Assembly: GCA_946061345.1 (NCBI GenBank)
Contig: CAMGRA010000003.1
Span: 1 to 25,841 of the forward strand
Length of the DNA stretch: 25,841 nt
Reading direction: 5' to 3'
Origin: an uncultured Clostridia bacterium
GTDB lineage: Bacteria; Bacillota; Clostridia; Oscillospirales; Oscillospiraceae
The position numbers and the translations under genes are program-made. Under the pieces are notes generated by a model that was given only the letters and a program-made list of their open reading frames with translations, made no database searches and had not been told where the DNA came from. Numbering within the stretch: position 1 is the first letter of the stretch; every line of letters starts with the position of its first letter. Of this stretch, positions 23,289-25,841 are shown one piece after another.

Positions 23289-23756
23289 CTACAGGATGGT
23301 CTCCATGCCGATTTTCTGGGTTCTCAGGCCGCAGGCTTCATAAAAACGCAGGGCATTTTCATTGCAAGCCCAGACATTGAGGGTCAGATTATAGCAGCCA
23401 CGCTCCTTTGCAAAGCAGCGCACAAAGTCATACAGCGCCCTGCCGACGCCCTGACCGCGGGCCTTTTCGTCCACGCAGAGGTCGTCGATGTAAAGTGTTT
23501 GAATATCGGTCAGGATATTGTCTGCGGGAAAGCGGCGGAACATACAAAAGGCGTAGCCGCAGACCGCGCCCTCCCGGACGGCCACAAAGACCGGGCGCGT
23601 CTCGTCGCAGAGAATGTCCCGCAGCTCTCCGTCCGTATATTTTTCCGTCCCGCTGCGAAAGAGGTCGGGACGTCCCGCGTGATGCACCTCCAGCACCTGA
23701 CGCAGCAAACTGTGCAGGTCCGGCAGGTCGAGATCATTCGCCCTTCTGATTTCCAT
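23289..23756 (-). CDS. GNAT family N-acetyltransferase
   Basis: The 155-residue single-domain acetyltransferase has the acetyl-CoA pyrophosphate-binding motif A in LCVDEKARGQGVGRALYD, with RGQGVG at about 100-105. Motif B near the C-terminus reads NENALRFYEACGL, as in RimI-like and other small GNATs. The substrate cannot be told from sequence. The start MEIRRA has GGAGGTG just upstream; a 60-residue upstream extension runs through the rpmF terminator and is rejected. The gene lies between that terminator and the der promoter, so it is probably read by partial readthrough from yceD-rpmF or by an undetected promoter. Confidence 0.9.
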   Translation of the reverse strand: MEIRRANDLDLPDLHSLLRQVLEVHHAGRPDLFRSGTEKYTDGELRDILCDETRPVFVAVREGAVCGYAFCMFRRFPADNILTDIQTLYIDDLCVDEKARGQGVGRALYDFVRCFAKERGCYNLTLNVWACNENALRFYEACGLRTQKIGMETIL

Positions 23757-23781
23757 TGGACACCTCCTGTAAACCCAAGAT

Positions 23782-23811
23782 AAAAAGAAAGAGGAAGGGC
23801 AAACCTTCCTC
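23782..23811 (-). terminator. Intrinsic terminator after rpmF
   Basis: On the minus strand GAGGAAGG and CCTTCCTC form a perfect 8-bp stem with loop TTTGC, followed by TTTCTTTTT. It lies about 20 bases after the rpmF stop and ahead of the GNAT gene. Confidence 0.85.
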
Positions 23812-23832
23812 ATCTTTCCATTCATTTGCGGA

Positions 23833-24021
23833 TCATTTCGCCTCAGCGGCAGGAAGAACCTCGCGGCCATTGTAGGTACCGCAATTCTTGCAAGCTCTGT
23901 GGGGCAGGCGGGGCTCGCCACACTTGGGGCAGGCAACGACGCCGGGCACGGAGAGCTTCCAATGAGAGCTACGTCTCTTATCCCGTCTCGCCTTGGAAAC
24001 CTTACACTTCGGAACAGCCAT
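23833..24021 (-). CDS. rpmF: 50S ribosomal protein bL32
   Basis: Small ribosomal protein of 62 residues. It opens with MAVPKCKVSKARRDKRRS, the usual bL32 start after processing, and has a zinc ribbon with C31, C34, C44 and C47 (CPKC and CKNC). This is therefore the zinc-binding form, and no zinc-free paralogue is in the window. The start is fixed by GGAGGTG six bases before ATG. It follows yceD after about 33 bases, the classic yceD-rpmF pair. Confidence 0.97.
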   Translation of the reverse strand: MAVPKCKVSKARRDKRRSSHWKLSVPGVVACPKCGEPRLPHRACKNCGTYNGREVLPAAEAK

Positions 24022-24054
24022 GAATGACACCTCCTATGTCAGAGTGGTAATAAA

Positions 24055-24558
24055 TTACTTATCCTTCAACAGCTGCCCAAGGACAGCCAAACGGGGATCA
24101 GTTTCGGGTCTGCAGTCGCAGTCGCCCTCGTTGAGATTCTTGCCGCAGCGGAAGCACAGGCCCTTGCAGTCCGGCTTGCAAAGCAGCTTGGAATCCATGT
24201 TCAGCACGAACGCAGTGGTCAAAATCTCGTCCAGATCTGCGGTGTCGTCCTGCAAAAGGAACGTCCATTCGTCCGCCTCGTCCTCGTTTTCCAGCTCGGT
24301 AGTGAGGACGCAGTGTACGGGATAGGATACCTCCCGCTCAAACTCCGCTGCGCAGCGGTCGCATACGCCGTGGAGCACGGTGGTCAGGGTTCCCTCCAAC
24401 AGCAGCACACCGGCTGTGTTCTTGATTTCTCCCTTGGCTGCAACAGGCTCCTGCACCGGGAAACAGCCGCCGAACTGCATTTCGTGCAGATCAAGCTGTA
24501 TTTCAAAGGGCAGCGCGCTGTCTGGCACTTCGATGATTTTTGATAACCGTAACAGCAT
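24055..24558 (-). CDS. yceD: DUF177 family protein (YceD), 23S rRNA accumulation factor
   Basis: The 167-residue protein belongs to the DUF177/YceD family, members of which are needed for normal 23S rRNA levels and are encoded next to rpmF. It has a CDRC pair at 66-69 and a cysteine-rich C-terminus with C127, C131, C135, C138, C147 and C149, probably a zinc site. The E. coli protein lacks such a dense cluster. An AGGAG site lies before the ATG, and a consensus promoter lies about 35 bases upstream. It is co-transcribed with rpmF. Confidence 0.88.
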   Translation of the reverse strand: MLLRLSKIIEVPDSALPFEIQLDLHEMQFGGCFPVQEPVAAKGEIKNTAGVLLLEGTLTTVLHGVCDRCAAEFEREVSYPVHCVLTTELENEDEADEWTFLLQDDTADLDEILTTAFVLNMDSKLLCKPDCKGLCFRCGKNLNEGDCDCRPETDPRLAVLGQLLKDK

Positions 24559-24590
24559 AGCGTTCTCCTGTTTGTAGTCGTGCAGGAGAT

Positions 24591-24619
24591 ATTATAACGG
24601 TTTCACGCCTGTTTGTCAA
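24591..24619 (-). promoter_or_regulatory. Consensus sigma-A promoter of yceD-rpmF
   Basis: On the minus strand a perfect TTGACA (24619-24614) and a perfect TATAAT (24596-24591) are separated by 17 bases. This is the strongest promoter in the window, as expected for a ribosomal protein transcript. Confidence 0.92.
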
Positions 24620-24651
24620 ATGCTTTTTTTACTTTTTCTCAGAAAAACCCC

Positions 24652-24680
24652 TTGACTTTCGGATTTTTCTGCCGCATAGT
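24652..24680 (+). promoter_or_regulatory. Probable promoter of the RluA-family gene
   Basis: On the plus strand TTGACT (24652-24657), a 17-base spacer and CATAGT (24675-24680, four of six matches) lie about 35 bases before the GTG start. It is divergent from the yceD promoter. An inverted repeat TTTTTCT-C-AGAAAAA (24633-24647) sits between the two. Confidence 0.55.
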
Positions 24681-24714
24681 TACCTAAGAAGCACAGATCA
24701 CAGGAGGTGCCGTT

Positions 24715-25686
24715 GTGAAAGAACTGAAAATCGGAAAAAACGACGCCGGACAGCGGCTGGACCGTTTTCTGGCCAAGGCCGTTCCCCTGTTGCCTGCGTC
24801 ACTGGCGCAGAAGTATATCCGCCTGAAGCGCATCAAGCGGAACAATGCACGGGCGCAGCGGGACGACCGTCTGGCCGAGGGCGATGTACTGCAGCTCTAC
24901 ATCAACGATGAGTTTTTCGACGCGCCTTCGGAGGAGAACGCCTATCTCACCGTCGCCACACCGAAACTCGATATCGTCTACGAGGACGAAAACATCCTCC
25001 TGGTGGACAAGCGTCCCGGCGTCGCCGTCCATCCCCACGACGGTGCGGAATACGGCAGAACTCTCATTGACCACATCCAGGCCTATCTCTACGCCAAGCG
25101 GGAGTGGCGTCCGCGGGAGGAAAACGCCTTCACGCCCGCCCTGTGCAACCGCATTGACCGCAATACCGGCGGCATCGTCATTGCCGCAAAGACCGCCGAG
25201 GCACTGCGGATGATGAATCAGAAAATCAAGGGCCGGGAGCTGGACAAGCGTTATCTTGCCGTCGTGGAGGGCGTTCCCAGCCCCAGGCGCGGTGTTCTGA
25301 AGGGCTATCTTTTTAAGGACGCTGTGAAAAACCGGGTGTTCGTCACCGACAAGCCCCAGCCCGGCAGCAAATCCTGCGAGACCCGCTATGAGGTCCTGAG
25401 CCAGCGGAACGGGCTTTCCCTGGTGGAGTGTGAGCTGATCACCGGCCGCACCCACCAGATCCGCGCCCAGTTCGCCCACGCCGGGCATCCGCTCCTGGGC
25501 GACGGAAAATACGGCAAGCTGAACAAGGGCTGTGACCGGAAATACCAAGCCCTCTACTCCTATCAGCTCACCTTCCGCTTCACCACCGACGCAGGCTCCC
25601 TGGCTTCCCTCAACGGCAGGACCTTCCGCGTCAAAAACGTGGACTTTGTGGAGGAATATTTCCCCGGCTTCACAATTCAACCGTAG
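24715..25686 (+). CDS. RluA family pseudouridine synthase
   Basis: The 323-residue RNA-modifying enzyme has an N-terminal S4-like RNA-binding domain (about 12-65) and a catalytic domain with NRIDRNTGG at 145-153. Asp148 is the catalytic nucleophile; most relatives read HRLDRxTSG, so this is a mild variant. The C-terminal GRTHQIRAQFAHAGHPLLGD motif is at about 244-263. The target uridines (rRNA or tRNA) cannot be assigned. The start is GTG with AGGAGGTG five bases upstream. It is the only plus-strand gene, divergent from yceD and convergent with the gene at the right edge. Confidence 0.93.
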   Translation: MKELKIGKNDAGQRLDRFLAKAVPLLPASLAQKYIRLKRIKRNNARAQRDDRLAEGDVLQLYINDEFFDAPSEENAYLTVATPKLDIVYEDENILLVDKRPGVAVHPHDGAEYGRTLIDHIQAYLYAKREWRPREENAFTPALCNRIDRNTGGIVIAAKTAEALRMMNQKIKGRELDKRYLAVVEGVPSPRRGVLKGYLFKDAVKNRVFVTDKPQPGSKSCETRYEVLSQRNGLSLVECELITGRTHQIRAQFAHAGHPLLGDGKYGKLNKGCDRKYQALYSYQLTFRFTTDAGSLASLNGRTFRVKNVDFVEEYFPGFTIQP

Positions 25687-25703
25687 ATCTTACGCCCACA
25701 AAT

Positions 25704-25739
25704 ATCCCCCGTGTATCCCAAACAGGAACACGGGGGGAT
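25704..25739. terminator. Terminator hairpin between convergent genes
   Basis: ATCCCCCGTGT and ACACGGGGGGAT pair almost perfectly around a 13-base loop. It lies between the RluA stop and the stop of the minus-strand gene at the edge. Its T-tracts are short on both sides, so it may act as a bidirectional but U-poor terminator. Confidence 0.7.
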
Positions 25740-25743
25740 CTCT

Positions 25744-25841
25744 TTATACGCTTGCTTCCAGCCAGGCTTTCATCTCCGCCCGGCCCTCCTCCGACATGGG
25801 GAAGGTGCGTTCGGCCTCCATTTCGCTCAGCTCGTAGCACA
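25744..25841 (-). CDS. Unrecognised protein, C-terminal fragment
   Basis: A minus-strand frame enters from the right edge and ends at TAA (25746-25744). It gives about 32 residues, opening CYELSEMEAERTFPMSEEGR and closing EMKAWLEASV. Codon use (G/C in most third positions) resembles the neighbours, and a hairpin terminator follows at once, so it is probably the true 3' end of a gene. The fragment is helical and acidic. I do not recognise a family from it. Confidence 0.5.
   Translation of the reverse strand, partial: CYELSEMEAERTFPMSEEGRAEMKAWLEASV

Noticed and set aside
1..25841. CRISPR arrays, tRNA or rRNA genes, transposases, prophage genes
   Set aside because: I looked for regular spaced repeats, cloverleaf-like segments and transposase or integrase motifs and saw none.

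Overview
The window looks like part of the chromosome of a G+C-rich gut Clostridia species (Oscillospirales-like). The evidence is a Firmicutes gene set (whiA, plsY, a Cys T-box upstream of cysE-cysS, zinc-type bL32, a DUF1385 protein next to prmC), strong AGGAGG ribosome binding sites, sigma-A-type promoters and high third-position G+C. It is almost entirely housekeeping. I saw no rRNA, tRNA, CRISPR array, prophage or insertion sequence. Nearly every gene is on the minus strand, so the order below follows transcription, from high to low coordinates.

Right end: a plus-strand RluA-family pseudouridine synthase (24715-25686) is divergent from yceD-rpmF. It converges, over a strong hairpin, on the 3' end of an unrecognised minus-strand gene. 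The minus strand then carries yceD (DUF177)-rpmF, a terminator and a GNAT acetyltransferase. Next is a promoter driving der-plsY-gpsA-gtrA (GTPase for ribosome assembly, phospholipid acylation, glycerol-3-phosphate synthesis, GtrA membrane protein), which ends at a terminator. An ECF sigma factor and its overlapping putative membrane anti-sigma partner follow, again ended by a terminator.

Middle: a clear promoter starts murB-rapZ(C-terminal domain only)-whiA-dnaE. This resembles the Firmicutes rapZ-yvcK-whiA neighbourhood, but yvcK is absent and RapZ lacks its nucleotide-binding half. Downstream is a lipoprotein / OmpR-type response regulator / histidine kinase cluster. Its promoter overlaps direct repeats with a 22-bp period that could be an autoregulatory operator. 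A 224-bp gap packed with palindromes separates the lipoprotein gene from the regulator gene.

Left: a tightly packed series of DUF1385 protein, prmC, recA, recX, rimO and pgsA, mostly overlapping or nearly touching. Then comes a separate cysteine regulon: promoter, Cys-type T-box with terminator, a 129-bp palindromic element, cysE, cysS and the first codons of polA. cysE makes O-acetylserine for cysteine synthesis and cysS charges tRNA-Cys, so T-box control by uncharged tRNA-Cys makes sense.

The features most worth a second look are the standalone RapZ C-domain with no yvcK, the two intergenic palindromic elements (one with paired changes that keep its hairpins), and the candidate response-regulator operator. 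I found no convincing evidence of a wholly new multi-gene system.
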